DNA from: Plazaster borealis
Taxonomy: Eukaryota > Echinodermata > Asteroidea > Forcipulatida > Labidiasteridae
Length of the DNA stretch: 64,000 nt
Assembly (NCBI GenBank): GCA_021014325.1
Contig: CM037463.1
Coordinates: 8,253,001 to 8,317,000 of the forward strand
Direction: 5' to 3'
Below are positions 11,614-22,700 of the stretch, one piece after another. The position numbers and the translations under genes are program-made. The stretch's first letter is position 1; every line of letters starts with the position of its first letter. The notes under the pieces are model-generated. The model saw nothing but the letters and a program-made list of their open reading frames with translations, did not search any database and was not told the origin of the DNA.

Positions 11614-11706
11614 ACTCTAAAACCTTCCGGGTGAGAATTGACCCGAATCCGGGTCTCGTGGGGTCTGACACATTCTTGGGTCAGTATGACCCGGAATCTG
11701 TGTCAA

Positions 11707-12917
11707 TAGACTGTGCAAGTCTCGCGCATATTTGAACTTCCGGGACCATTGCGGTCCCAACCATATGGAGATTAACGTGGGCAAGATTTTGTTTTGTCAA
11801 TTATTTTAGTTTAACGTGGTTTATGACCATGACAAATATATATGTTGTTGGGAATGTAATACTTAGTGATAAAAAACAGGAAAGTAAAATCAATTCAACA
11901 ATATAACGAAGACAACCCGAGAATTAAACTTGACCTCAGCTTCCGGTTGCTGCAAAAAATTAAGAATTTGATGATTTTGATGCACGATGATAATCGCCAG
12001 ATGTTGTAATTGCAACGCGAAGCCTTTTCACTGCAGTCTATGGTTGTTGAGGTGTCAGTGTCCCCTATAAACTGCGTCAAGCGTTAATTTTACGCCCGTG
12101 TGACCATCGCGAATCAACGTAAGTGGTTTATGAAAAGTTACGATCAAATAAGCATCCTTGTCCCAGAGTTTCAACTTTGCTTCAATAATAATTAACACAT
12201 TATCTGTGTATTTATTATAAAAACTAAAACTGATTTTATAAACATGTAATGAGTATTTTTGTTGTTTAGATTTAGTCTGGTTCCCTGACCAAAGATTCCT
12301 TGACGTCTCTTGTTAAAAATCTTAGGTCAGGTATCACCCACGGTTAAAAATAGAGCATGACGCAACTTGTCAGGGTCGGGGGTCATCTCCAGGGAAACCA
12401 AGTCTGCACCTGATCGGAAGCTATTTTTACATTCACTTGCAGCATAGATTGCAGCAGGTGAGTTTCTTTATTTGAATCACTAGGAGACCTACATAAGTGC
12501 TTAAAACATGCCAAAAAAACCTAAAAAATTTGTTGAGCGTAAGCTCAAAAACTCCTGGATCTACGGCCGACAGGACTGACATTATGATTCCATGGATTCT
12601 GTTTACAATGCAACCATAAACACCCGGAAATGTCCGACCATCAACGATACTGTCCGAATGTTGACGACAACACGTTCGGAACATTTCGGATAACTTCGAA
12701 AAAGGAGGAATTCCTCCTTTTTGGTCACGTGATTTTGGGTGATACCGGACCCTAAATTCGACAGAGCCTAGTCGGAGATTTTTGGGTCTGGGAACCAGAC
12801 TAGTTTAGATTTTGTCATTAGATATAATTTAGAACAAAGATTTGATTTCAGAGAAAAAATGTTCTTCGCTTGACGTGTTTTCTCGTTCCGATACGCGCGA
12901 GACTTGCACAGTCTCTA
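11707..12917. mobile_element. R3 inverted-repeat element (TA|GACTGTGCAAGTCTCGCGC)
   Basis: Termini TAGACTGTGCAAGTCTCGCG and the complement ending GACTTGCACAGTC. Subterminal GGGACCATTGCGGTCCC-type palindrome. Other copies at about 30815-31398, 31589-32291, 32340-33409 and 34795-35476, and a fragment at 25663-25700. No ORF of transposase length. Confidence 0.8.
12274..12802. mobile_element. Innermost element with GTCTGGTTCC termini and 10-bp target duplication
   Basis: Starts AGTCTGGTTCCCTGACC, ends GGGAACCAGACTA. It is bounded by exact GTTTAGATTT copies at 12264-12273 and 12803-12812. In the uninterrupted R3 copy near 35365 the site reads GTTCAGATTTTG once, which supports an insertion. A duplication of 8-10 bp fits hAT- or Mutator-like movement; the superfamily is not settled. 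Confidence 0.8.
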
Positions 12918-13067
12918 TGACCCAGACATGGGTCAACCTGAAGCAGAATCCGAGTTCAAATCCCTTTTTTAACCACGTTCCGGGTCAGCCTGGCCCGAAA
13001 TGGGTCAGGCCCCCCCCCCCTGGGATCCGGAATCCGGGTCAATTCCGACCCGGAAGTTTTTAGAGTG

Positions 13068-13558
13068 TAGGCCTATCCTTAATTATGAAGGCCCACGGTT
13101 TGTCTACATAAAGTGAAGTAAACAAATAAACAAATAAATAAATGAATGAATATTGATGCTATAATAAATATAATAAAAAAATATCTCTATAAATAAATAT
13201 TTGAAAAAACCCAATGAATAAACATTTTTTAAATATGAATATATAAATAATAAATAAAATTTGTAGTCATAACAATTAAACGTTTAGATAAGCAGATAAT
13301 ATTTCTTTGCCCCCCACCTGTTCCTAAAATTACAAATGTCTCGTTTGGCCACTAACCATGAGTGATCCGTCCCTTTCCGTGTATTCTCAGATAAAACACA
13401 ATCAAATGCTGAGCAACGCAAGCACAAGCCATGGCTAAATTTAAAAACAACACTTTTAACAACAAATTAAAAATTTCTTTTATACAAACGTTTTACAAAT
13501 CGAAGCCCTATTACAATGCGTTAATATATTTCGGCAATGTTTACGTACACGTCTTGCT

Positions 13559-13607
<49 letters not shown>

Positions 13608-14616
13608 CATATTATATTTACATATTTTTTTTGTAATTGCATGTTAAATAGATTTCCATTTCTAAAACAAATATAGGATTCTTACAATTATTAAAGTATT
13701 GCACATATTATTTCAAGATGAATCGTGCCGATACGATTACATTGATATTTACAAAAACCTGAACATTATTGCAAAAAATCCCTCTTTTTCGATCAAAGAG
13801 TAAGAAGATGAATTTAAACAAACCAATTCTCAAGCATCATGTAAAAAAAGATAAATAATAAATAAATAATAATCTTTGAATTTTCAAAACTGGGTGATTT
13901 TTAGGGCACTTTGAGAAATTGCAAGATCGGTTCCCAGATGTTCTCTTCTAACAGGGGGGGGGGGGTGTTGAACACGCCGAAGATGAGGACTTATTCCAGC
14001 GGTCCAGTCTTTCAAGAAACATATCATAACATATCATAAATTTAATCTAAAAAAATGCAATCATGATTTGCTTTCTCGAATGTTTTTGAAAACTTTTGTT
14101 TTATTTGATAATAATTGCTAATCCCGTTTTTAGTGGGCCTCTTTTCTATCAGTGAAGGCAACACAAGCGAGCTTGTTATTTCTACTCGGCTTTTTTCTAC
14201 TTCGTTAAATTGCAGATAATGTACAAGAAAAAACCCTAAAACACACCTTTTTTATATTTTTTGCAATGTTAGCGTTTGGTCTTTTAAAAATAAAAATAAA
14301 TTATTAATAGAAATTTAGTTTATAACATTAATTCCGACACCATCACAAAAAGGCTATTTACTTTTAAAGAAATCCTATATTAACATGTTTAAATGACTAT
14401 TTATCGTTTTTAAATTTAGTGTAAATTATATTAAGCATTGCCTGACACGTTTCACTAGTCCAGAAGTAATTGATGCAGGTTGTGGCCCCCCCCCCCAACC
14501 ACCACCACCAAAACACACATCGACCTATGGACTTCTCTTTATTTATGTTCTTAGTTTGGATTTGGGTAACGTCCCCAATGGTTTCGTGCACGAAAGCAAA
14601 TCGAAGACGTCCCTAT
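13068..14616. other. Intergenic; simple repeats
   Basis: A (TA)n microsatellite near 13560-13600, A-rich stretches with AAAT/AATA units near 13110-13260 and a poly-G run near 13955. No gene. Confidence 0.6.
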
Positions 14617-14906
14617 TCAACCTCGTCCCCATGGTGTGTCGAGCAGTACGAGGTTGACCGCTCTCTCACCCTGGTATTGGATCATTTGCATATCCAAAAT
14701 TTTTGGATACGTATGCAAATTAGAATAGTCTGGCTGTGAACATGGTGAATACTGAATGAGTACAACTTAACATGTTTACCTTAGACTTTTGTACACCAGT
14801 CGTTGTCCAATCAGGGTCCAAGTAAGGAGTTTCCCTCCCAGGGTTTACTGCTGTAAACATGGTTGGAAATAAAGTAAACCATGGGGACGAGGTTGGTCCC
14901 TATTCT
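14617..14906. mobile_element. R6 MITE (CAACCTCGTCCCCATGG termini)
   Basis: About 290 bp with inverted termini CAACCTCGTCCCCATGG and CCATGGGGACGAGGTTG, including an octamer-like TTTGCATATCC and TATGCAAATTAG pair in one arm. A second copy in opposite orientation is at 46687-46972. Confidence 0.8.
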
Positions 14907-16397
14907 GTCAAAACACCCAGATCGCTTTTGTTAAAGTCCGATCGGTTTCAACGGGTAGTACACACACACACACATGTTTGTAAATGTTGTAAACCGTGGA
15001 CATCCCATGGTTTGGACTTGGTTTTTTTAGCGACGTCCCCATTGGTTTTTTACACGAAACAAACCGAGGACTGTCCCAATATGTCATTTTCCCGGATCCC
15101 CTTTGTTAAATCCTCGGTTTGAATGCGTAGACATGCTCACACATAACCTGCTCACACGCAACCTTACGGATCCGGTTTGTGTGGTCCTGAGTGTTGTTCT
15201 ATTATTCCCTTTTCTAAAGAATTCCCAGTTATGGGGTCCAGGTTAAACAAAGAATTCTCTTTAGGGGTCCATGTTCCATTGTGTAAAAGACACTATACAA
15301 GGGCACTCCCGTATAAGCTCACCCCAACCTCCGGAAACGCCACTGCAGTAATAGTTCTAAGTGGTCATCGGTCCATAGTTTTGAAATTTTGAACACGCAC
15401 ACACATTTGCGTTCTCACAACTGTTTACTTTCATTTCAATTTGACTATTCATCCAGAATAATTCACATCTTAATTACATGAGCTTTTAAACACTCAACAG
15501 AACGGAGGCCATTTTGCTTTTAGCTCCATTACAATTAGACATAAGGTACCGGTATATTGGTGCCTCACCTAATGCACCCAATCATCGGCTTCGCGTTAGT
15601 CTTGATTTGACGCTAGTTTTTGTATCAGTCGCCAGTAGAGGGCGCAAACATCGACTGACTCAGAGAGACTGACTGGGCAAGTCTACGATTCTTGTTCAAA
15701 GCTTTTGATCCAGACGTGTGTTTGATACAGATATCTCTTCTCCACTAATTCACTAACAAAACGAACGTCGCGAGTCAAGACTAGCTTCGCATCAGAGTCT
15801 AATGCGTTAGATTGAGTTGCAAACAAGCCTAGAACAACAAACAGCGGCGTCCATTAAGCGTTGAGCTATTCTTGATGTTTGAGTATAATTTTAGGATAAA
15901 CAATTGTGTTTCTCAATTCCCCATGGGTGCTTTGTAATGTATTGATCGTGAACTTCAAGGCGACCCTATCCCAAACAAACATAGCAAGTTCGTTGATACT
16001 GTATAAACGCCTTACTACCAAAGATGTGACAATGTCAAAAAACAGCTTTAATCGTTTGTATCATTTTTTTGTTATATTGCAATTTACAAGGTGGCAAATC
16101 TTGAGTAATGAACAGCATATTTCATTATTATTTATATGAAGGCATGAGCGTGAAAATTATTAGTATGATGTGTGTTCGGCATACAAAAGACATTGGTAAA
16201 ACATTTAAAGGCACATTTTTTAAAATTAAAGAGGATATCACATAACCGGTATCCGATCGCCAAACCGTATAGAACCATACGCATCCCTGCTGAAATTTGC
16301 AGTATTTTTGACCGCGTGAGGGCTTGTGTGAACCATACGCGATGCAAAACAAGTGAAATGAACTGGGTTTCTTTCATGGTTGTTATTATAAATATTA
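14907..16397. other. Intergenic 3' of gene A; diverged repeats
   Basis: The 14930-15380 stretch (GACGTCCCCATTGGTTTT and related motifs with CA microsatellites) has a relative at 25730-25960. No gene was identified. Confidence 0.5.
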
Positions 16398-16403
16398 TTT
16401 ATT
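16398..16403 (-). terminator. Candidate poly(A) signal of gene A
   Basis: AATAAA on the minus strand, about 140 nt after the gene A stop codon. A second AATAAT follows at once. Position fits a short 3' UTR; unproven. Confidence 0.45.
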
Positions 16404-16541
16404 TGGCCATTGATACAAGATATAAAAACATACAGGCAGCCAAAATAAGATCAAACTGCAATAGTTATTGTGATGCGACAAAATTCGCCGTTGAAAGCGC
16501 CCTCATGCGTTCAAAAATAAGGTCAAGAGTTCAAAGTACTC

Positions 16542-16735
16542 TCATTCGCGCGTCGGTCGTGGCTGGTTTGGTTCCCCAGCTACCTTCGCACCGTTCCCTT
16601 TTACCTTCATCACGATGAACCCTACGAGGATAACAAACACCAGAACGAACAGAACAGCGCCCACTGCGATGCCAGCTATCGCACCTCCTGACAGACCAAA
16701 CGGTATGGTTTGTTCGGGAATGACCGTTGTAGCAG
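16542..16735 (-). CDS. Gene A exon 6: transmembrane helix and cytoplasmic tail
   Basis: Acceptor TTTACAG, entry phase 1, TGA stop at 16542. It encodes GGAIAGIAVGAVLFVLVF and onward to VGFIVM, a clear membrane helix with small residues at its start, then K-V-K-G and a Pro/Arg-rich tail ending PRPTRE. A GTAAAA after the ATG-AAG codons could act as a weak donor, which would give another tail; the in-frame stop makes the short tail simpler. Confidence 0.85.
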
Positions 16736-19700
16736 CTGTAAAAAATGTAAACAAATTAAAACAGACATTTTACAACAACAGGAGGAAATTATTGCAGAGC
16801 AACTCATATTTCTTGTCCCCACTGCGGCGATCTCTGCGGGAGCGCTTCCTCCAAACACTTGTTTACAAACATTAACCACCAGTTTGTACGGAAGGCCTAG
16901 ATCGAATAGCTAAAAATGTATAAACTGGCTTGGCAAAAGAATTCTCTTTTTAGCAAAACATTACACTTTGTTTTATGAAGTTCACCTTTTTTTGTTTGAT
17001 AGTACATTTTATTTATGAGTAATGAGTATTAATTTGATAGCATTGTTTGTCAAATAAGTTTTTTTTTTTTTTTTTTTTGGCATTTAAGGCCGCCCATACT
17101 TTTGCAAACCAAGGTTGAAAAAAAATTGCAGCTGTGACGTTGCAAAAGAAAGGTCTAAATACCTTTCATGTGATACTTCAGAACAAAAAACTGGAAAATG
17201 TAGCTGCTGCATGGTTTACAATTTGGTCTTTTTGGTACAGAAATTCTGGGACTGTAAGTTGTGCAGTCCCATATGATTTTGTACACATTTTAAAGAACTG
17301 CATCTTTTTCATTGAATTTGGAATTTATTGTTAAGTTCAAACTGTTCAAAGGAAATAAATGTAAAGTTCTTAATTGTTTAGAATTCTGTGTTGGAGAGAT
17401 CTAGTTTAAAGATTAATAATTATGAATAATCATAAACCCTCTAAATTAAATATGAATCAGATGACTATTCATGCACTCTCTGGAGAGGACCCCAAAGAAG
17501 GTTACCATGGGATTTCGTGAACAACAGATTATGGTTTACCCTGAAATTGTGACAAATTTCTAATTTGAAGCGCCTTGCTATGAGTTTTAGTGTGACTACA
17601 TAAAAGACAATAACAGTCAAATTTGTACAACTTACCCTTTGTCGGTGTTGCTACAGTAGTTATTATAATTTCTGAAAGCAAAAAGAGAAAACTAGTCACA
17701 AGGTTTGCCGATGGGAAGGTAATTGGCAGTAGCAGGAATTTCTGTTGCCTGTTATTACACTGCAAAAACTGGGGTGTTAAAATTGACACCATGGGTGTTG
17801 TCACATATACATACCCAAGAGAGAACTAACAAAATTAACATCATATGGTGTTAAAATAAAACCAATGTAATTGTGTTGGCAGAAATTAGTGTTATTTTAA
17901 CACCCTGTGGTGTAAATTTGTATTCTTTGCTCGGTATATGGTGACAACACCAGTGGTGTAAATTTGAAAGGCATCGTACACGTTTGGTGATTCTGATAAT
18001 TAATGGCAATACAAACTTACTTGGTAAGAAGTACAGCACCTTTGGATAGTATAATGCATTTTGAGAAACTGTTCACTTCAAAGTACTGCGGTTATGGAAA
18101 AATATATTACTTTTTATCCCCAAAACATTTTAATCTGAGAAGCAATACGTGTAACGCGTCTCAAAGTGTGTATTCCAAAGCAGGTTATTCTTAAAACTTT
18201 GATTTGCCGAAAATCTGGAGCGGTTTGTCCACGCAGGAAGAATAATCTGCAATTGGAATACACTATCTGAGAAACGTTACTGCAGTATTAACGCTTCTCA
18301 GACTCAATTTTTTGGGGATAAAAAGTGATATATTTTACCATAACCTTAGTACTTCGAAGTGAAAAGTTTCTCAAAATGCATTATACTATCCAAAGCTGCT
18401 GTACTTCTTACCAAGTAAGTTTGTATTGCCATTGATTTTCAGAGTCATTACCAAACGTACACAGACCATTTAAGGGAAAATACAACCAACAAACTCCTCA
18501 TGGGAAGTGAATGACTGGTCTCATGAAATCTCGTTCACTGTTAACTTCTTATATCGAGTGTCGAATGCCTATCCAGACTCACCTTCAACTTTGATCGACT
18601 CTACGTCGACAGTGAATGCGTCCGATTGGTTCAATGTATTCACAATCTGATTGTTCAATACTTCGGTTGACACATTGGCTGTTGACACAAACTCCAGAAG
18701 AAATTCAGCTATGATGCTACCAATTGTAAATGCTGTAACCTCACAGCCAGTCAGGCTACCGCCCGCAGAATCGTTTGAAGCCTTAATAAGCTGGGGGTAA
18801 AGCATTCCAATAAGGAATTAGGAACTAAATAATGTGCTGACTGTTGGGTACTTTGCGGTTGCCTGTATAGGCCTATGCTTCAATGTGCACAAGTAAAGAA
18901 ATTAATTGAGCACAAAAAGATACGCAGGGCACTTTTTAATGCAACTTTGAGGTGTTCAACTGTATCTATCCATCAATCAAAGGTCAAATTTTATATAGTA
19001 CAACAACCACAAATTTGCTTCAAGACACTGAGGAAAAAACTGTTTGTCTGCTGAAACAGGTGAACTTTGATGAGGAGTTTCTTGAATGTGTTGAATTGGC
19101 ATTTCTGATATACGCCGGGAGGTTATGCCATTGGGCCACAAACAAAAAAACAATTGTTGATCGTCCCCGCCCGACCCTACGAAACCCCCGACCCCATTTT
19201 TTTATTTTTATTTATTTATTATTTTTTCATTAAAAACGGCCTTTTCAAAATATATAGGTTGGGAAAGATGTTTGAAGAAAGGTATTCATGTTGGCAAAAA
19301 CAAACAATTCTTCAAATATTTACTTAGGCTACACTGCGTTTTAGTTTTTTTAAAAATGTTTACAAAAAAAACATCTAATATAGGAGTTAAACGGCTTTAA
19401 CAAATATAAAAACAATTACAAACATCAAATCACACAAACCCTCTGTGTTATAGTGATTGTGATGATTTCTATATTCTTTATTTCATATTTTTGCCATGTC
19501 AACAAAAGTAAAGAAATCTTCCCAAAACAACAACAAAAAACCTCCCACCCTCAACATCGTTTTTGTATGTGGCCTTCTACAGAGAATGATATTGTTATCG
19601 GCAAGGTAGAACAGTGAGTTCTTGGCTCAACAGAAAGGGGAGCAAGGGGCACAGTCAAAGTCAGCAAAATTAACTATACACTCACCTCTTGACACACAAG

Positions 19701-22700
19701 GTTACTGATCAACTTAAACTGTGCAGACGAGGAATTTTTCAAATCTTCAGTAAATACAGTTTTGTTTTCACCAATATTCGTAATCCGAAACGCTCCCGAG
19801 AACGTTTTTGGTGCTGTAAAGAAAAAAAAAGTCAATAACAATAATGTAAATTGCTCCCTTATGCTTTTAATCACGCACATGAGCACGGGACATGAAATAG
19901 GAATATTTATTATTATTTTTATTATTATTATTATTATTATATATTTCGGCTAATGAAACAAAGGATACCTCATAAGTGAACTTAATCACTGTAGCTCGCA
20001 AGCCTGGAGGAAACCTGTTAACAAGGGTGCTCGCTATGTGAACCAGAAACACCGGGGTTAACCCCTACTCTTCCACTGTAAGTGTTCTGGGTTCTTTTAC
20101 GTGCACTACAAAGCAATTATGGTAAAGTATCTTGCTCAGGGACACAAGTGCCACGACCGGGACTCGAACCCACACTCAACTGATCAGACACATCACACAG
20201 CTTGAGTCCGGTACTCTTAACCGCACGGCCACGACACGCCACAATTTGTTTTACTTATTAATTTATGGGTTTTTTTCTCGTTCCCACTAGTTTTGTTCGT
20301 TACCACGAGATAATGTTTGTTCCCCCTGTTCGTTCAAACGAGTTTACTTCGATTAATATCCCGTACTCACCTGAGATAAGGTATTATCTCATGAGAACTA
20401 TAATGTTTTTAACTCAGTGGGAACGAGCTTTTGATAGGCAGCCGAAACAACTATCTCGTGGCCTAGAAACATAATAGTTCCGTGGATGTGTTCTCTCTTG
20501 TATATTACATTCTTAAAATGTCCCTGTCTGTTTTAAAGTAGTCACCAAACTTTCGCTCCAGATCAGCAAACACCTTTCGCAATCCGGGCGTGTGGACAAA
20601 ACGTTGATCGTATAGTGTTCAAACTTACGTGGAGCAGCAGTCGGTGCAATTGTTGTTTTTGGAGTTGTTGTCGCTCCTACAGTTGCAGCTTTGGTCGTTC
20701 CTCCAGCAGCTTGGGTCGTTCCTCCAGCAGCTCGAGTCGTTCCCCCAGCAGCTTGAGTCGTTCCTCCAGCAGCTTTGGTCGTTCCTCCAGCAGCTTGAGT
20801 CGTTCCTCCAGCAGCTTGGGTGGTTCCTCCAGCAGCTTGAGTGGTTCCTTCATCTGTTGTTGCATCTGCAGTCGAAGCTGTCGCTGCGTCTGTCGTTGAG
20901 GCTGTGGCTGTATCTGCAGTCGAAGCTGTCGCTGCATCTGTCGTTGAGGCTGTGGCTGTATCTGCAGTCGAAGCTGTCGCTGCATCTGTCATTGAGGCTG
21001 TGGCTGTATCTGCAGTCGAAGCTGTCGCTGCATCTGTCGTTGAGGCTGTGGCTGTATCTGCAGTCGAAGCTGTCGCTGCATCTGTCGTTGAGACTGTGGC
21101 TGTATCTGCAGTCGAAGCTGTCGCTGCATCTGTCGTTGAGGCTGTGGCTGTATCTGCAGTCGAAGCTGTCGCTGCATCTGTCGTTGAGGCTGTGGCTGTA
21201 TCTACAGTCGAAGCTGTCGCTGCATCTGTCGTTGAGGCTGTGGCTGTATCTGCAGTCGAAGCTGTCGCTGCATCTGTCGTTGAGGCTGTGGCTGTATCTG
21301 CAGTCGAAGCTGTCGCTGCATCTGTCATTGAGGCTGTGGCTGTATCTGCAGTCGAAGCTGTCGCTGCATCTGTCGTTGAGGCTGTGGCTGTATCTGCAGT
21401 CGAAGCTGTCGCTGCATCTGTCGTTGAGGCTGTGGCTGTATCTGCAGTCGAAGCTGTCGCTGCATCTGTCGTTGAGGCTGTGGCTGTATCTGCAGTCGAA
21501 GCTGTCGCTGCATCTGTCATTGAGGCTGTGGCTGTATCTGCAGTCGAAGCTGTCGCTGCATCTGTCGTTGAGGCTGTGGCTGTATCTGCAGTCGAAGCTG
21601 TCGCTGCATCTGTCGTTGAGACTGTGGCTGTATCTGCAGTCGAAGCTGTCGCTGCATCTGTCGTTGAGGCTGTGGCTGTATCTGCAGTCGAAGCTGTCGC
21701 TGCATCTGTCGTTGAGGCTGTGGCTGTATCTACAGTCGAAGCTGTCGCTGCATCTGTCGTTGAGGCTGTGGCTGTATCTGCAGTCGAAGCTGTCGCTGCA
21801 TCTGTCGTTGAGGCTGTGGCTGTATCTGCAGTCGAAGCTGTCGCTGCATCTGTCATTGAGGCTGTGGCTGTATCTGCAGTCGAAGCTGTCGCTGCATCTG
21901 TCGTTGAGGCTGTGGCTGTATCTGCAGTCGAAGCTGTCGCTGCATCTGTCGTTGAGACTGTGGCTGTATCTGCAGTCGAAGCTGTCGCTGCATCTGTCGT
22001 TGAGGCTGTGGCTGTATCTGCAGTCAAAGCTGTCGCTGCATCTGTCGTTGAGGCTGTGGCTGTATCTACAGTCGAAGCTGTCGCTGCATCTGTCGTTGAG
22101 GCTGTGGCTGTATCTGCAGTCGAAGCTGTCGCTGCATCTGTCGTTGAGGCTGTGGCTGTATCTGCAGTTGCAGTTGTTGTTGACGAAACAAACGTTACTC
22201 CAGTTTCCAAACAACCTGTGATTTTGGATTAAATTAAAACCAAAAAAAAAATCATTCGTATACTCCCTTGTATAATTGATATACGATCAACGTTTAAAAG
22301 GTTAAGTGTGTAGAATAGGGACACTATTGGCTTGTTATGTTGTTCCTATTGTGGTGGCTCTTGTTCTTCATTATGGTTCAGGTCGTGGCTAGCACCTAGT
22401 CATCACCTCAGCTTCACATCCAGAAGTGGGCTTTGCTGGGTACCAGGGTAGATGTATATGTAGATGGTTAGGAATACGCCATTGTCACAGGAAAATAATG
22501 TTGAATTGGATGATGAGAAGGTCAAGAATAATATGTTTAGGGTTTTTGTCCTTTTACTCTCAGCGGCTCAGTTATATTTTCAAATGTGTCAACATGTAAT
22601 TTTTATAACTGATGATTCTTCAATAACCCTTTCCAATGTCGTCGTCATAAATGTTATTTTGTCAACTCTGAGCAGGCTGAAAAGTCTGACGAGTCTCTTT

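Larger units (their letters stand above)
11614..13067. mobile_element. R8 MITE interrupted by R3, itself interrupted by a third element
   Basis: The outer arms (ACTCTAAAACCTTCCGGG... and ...CCGGAAGTTTTTAGAGT) match the intact R8 at 10230. R3 sits at 11707-12917 inside it. A third element sits at 12274-12802 inside R3, with a 10-bp direct repeat at its edges. Confidence 0.8.
17672..18582 (-). other. Gene A intron 4, containing R5 MITE and a large palindrome
   Basis: An R5 copy (17757-17966) abuts two R4 half-elements in opposite orientation (17967-18475). See the separate entries. Confidence 0.7.

Noticed and set aside
20629..22232. Plus-strand ORFs of 530 and 463 codons and a second minus frame of 454 codons across the 48-bp array
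   Set aside because: They are frame shadows of a stop-free tandem repeat. Only the minus Thr/Ala frame connects to signal-peptide and SEA exons through proper splice sites.
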